From positions 5,825,381 through 5,889,380 of the forward strand of contig NZ_JAQGPL010000001.1 of NCBI RefSeq assembly GCF_028826105.1: 64,000 nucleotides of DNA, written 5' to 3'. Position numbers and translations under genes: made by a program. Position 1 is the first letter of the stretch. Each line of letters begins with the position of its first letter. The notes beneath the pieces were generated by a model that saw only the letters and a program-made list of their open reading frames with translations, made no database searches and was not told the DNA's origin. Of this stretch, positions 63,599 through 64,000 are shown in pieces. The stretch comes from Paenibacillus humicola. GTDB lineage: Bacteria; Bacillota; Bacilli; Paenibacillales; Paenibacillaceae.

Positions 63599-63918
63599 TG
63601 TGGACAACCTTGCCCGCGCCGGAAAATTAATAACATGTGGACAGCCGAACGACAAAAATGACGGTTCTTGTCGAATTGAAAACAAATTATAAACAATATC
63701 TAGTGTTGTCGATAAAATTTATACACAATCTATTGAATTTGTGGATAGAAACGCGCGAATCGTTGAAATACAAGGGGTCTTTTGCTATGATAGATTTGTT
63801 TTCGGTGTGGATGACTGCCCGAACCCCTCAATTTTATCAACAACCTGTGGATAACAATGTGAACAACATTCATCCCCTTTTGATAACTTTATCCGGCATG
63901 TTCTCCGCATGTGGATGA
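63599..63918. other. oriC: DnaA-box cluster upstream of dnaA
   Basis: The 9-mer TGTGGATAA occurs perfectly at 63846-63854. Near matches lie at 63599 (TGTGGACAA), 63636 (TGTGGACAG), 63719 (TTATACACA), 63740 (TGTGGATAG), 63806 and 63910 (TGTGGATGA) and 63834 (TTATCAACA). The clustering in an AT-rich gap beside rpmH, with AAGGAG near 63987 at the window edge, identifies the replication origin region before dnaA. Confidence 0.93.
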
Positions 63919-64000
63919 AAGTTCCAATAATACCCGCATATTCGACATGTTTACGCATGGCTGCGCCGCCTTGGGCGAATTGGATAAGGAGTGACAATCT

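Noticed and set aside
63785..63997. A 70-residue minus-strand frame at the right edge
   Set aside because: It overlaps the DnaA-box region and dnaA leader, has no ribosome site and reads as non-protein-like sequence.
1..64000. CRISPR arrays, prophage modules and rRNA operons
   Set aside because: No regularly spaced direct repeats, phage structural genes or rRNA sequence were seen anywhere in the window.

Overview
The window is chromosomal DNA from a GC-rich, spore-forming Firmicute, most likely Paenibacillus or a close relative in the Paenibacillaceae. The right half carries the conserved Bacillales origin-flanking order on the minus strand: walR-walK-yycH-yycI-walJ-htrA, purA, dnaB-type helicase, rplI, gdpP, yybS, rpsR-ssb-rpsF, yyaC, spo0J-soj, noc, rsmG, mnmG, mnmE, jag, yidC, rnpA, rpmH. 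The right edge is an intergenic region dense in DnaA boxes, so it is oriC and dnaA should begin just beyond the window. Spore genes (yyaC, spo0J), two parS sites and noc fit this assignment.

Layout: 1-14.6 kb is GC-rich accessory metabolism: a flavin oxidoreductase cut by the window edge, an aminotransferase/2-hydroxyacid dehydrogenase pair facing a Mur-ligase-like gene, a DEAD-box helicase, an aldo/keto reductase, an orphan ABC binding lipoprotein, an iron alcohol dehydrogenase, a large MMPL transporter and a VOC protein. From about 14.7 to 29.4 kb the base composition becomes AT-richer and the gene content changes to defence and cargo genes. From 29.4 to 64 kb is the core replication, cell-wall-signalling and translation block.

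The main result is the structure of the 14.7-29.4 kb region. The last 18 bases of rlmH (29381-29398, encoding the end of RlmH) recur, all in the same orientation, at 24432, 23110, 22483, 18999 and 17073, and more weakly at 14713. Several copies still encode E-P-Y-H-K-stop or close variants. The 3' end of rlmH is the attachment site of staphylococcal cassette chromosome (SCC) elements, so the region reads as a tandem chain of SCC-like cassettes without a recombinase of their own. From rlmH outward the cassettes carry (a) a 1361-residue HTH/nuclease-like/helical protein and a small unknown protein, (b) an Abi_2-family HEPN protein with two small RNAs, (c) transposase and other gene debris, (d) a type II Thoeris pair (TIR ThsB and membrane-Macro ThsA) with a 512-residue membrane protein, (e) an MmyB-like regulator with a divergent epimerase-like gene, and possibly (f) a LysR, EthD and F420-type oxidoreductase group.

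Cassette (b) is the most unusual. The abi gene lies between two copies of a 49-bp element (44 of 49 identical). Each copy follows a -10 box at the same distance and ends in its own, unrelated, intrinsic terminator. The upstream copy gives promoter, about 80-nt RNA, terminator, ribosome binding site, abi. That is the layout of RNA-guarded toxins such as type III toxin-antitoxins and the AbiF/ncRNA systems that have been linked to Cas13 ancestry.

Other points: a 204-bp-period GC-rich tandem repeat separates yycH from yycI; a candidate structured RNA of about 230 nt with a terminator lies beside tRNA-Ser(CGA); the hydroxyacid dehydrogenase and the epimerase-like protein lack expected catalytic residues; and a 45-bp tandem duplication has doubled a ribosome binding site and start codon at 6.3 kb.
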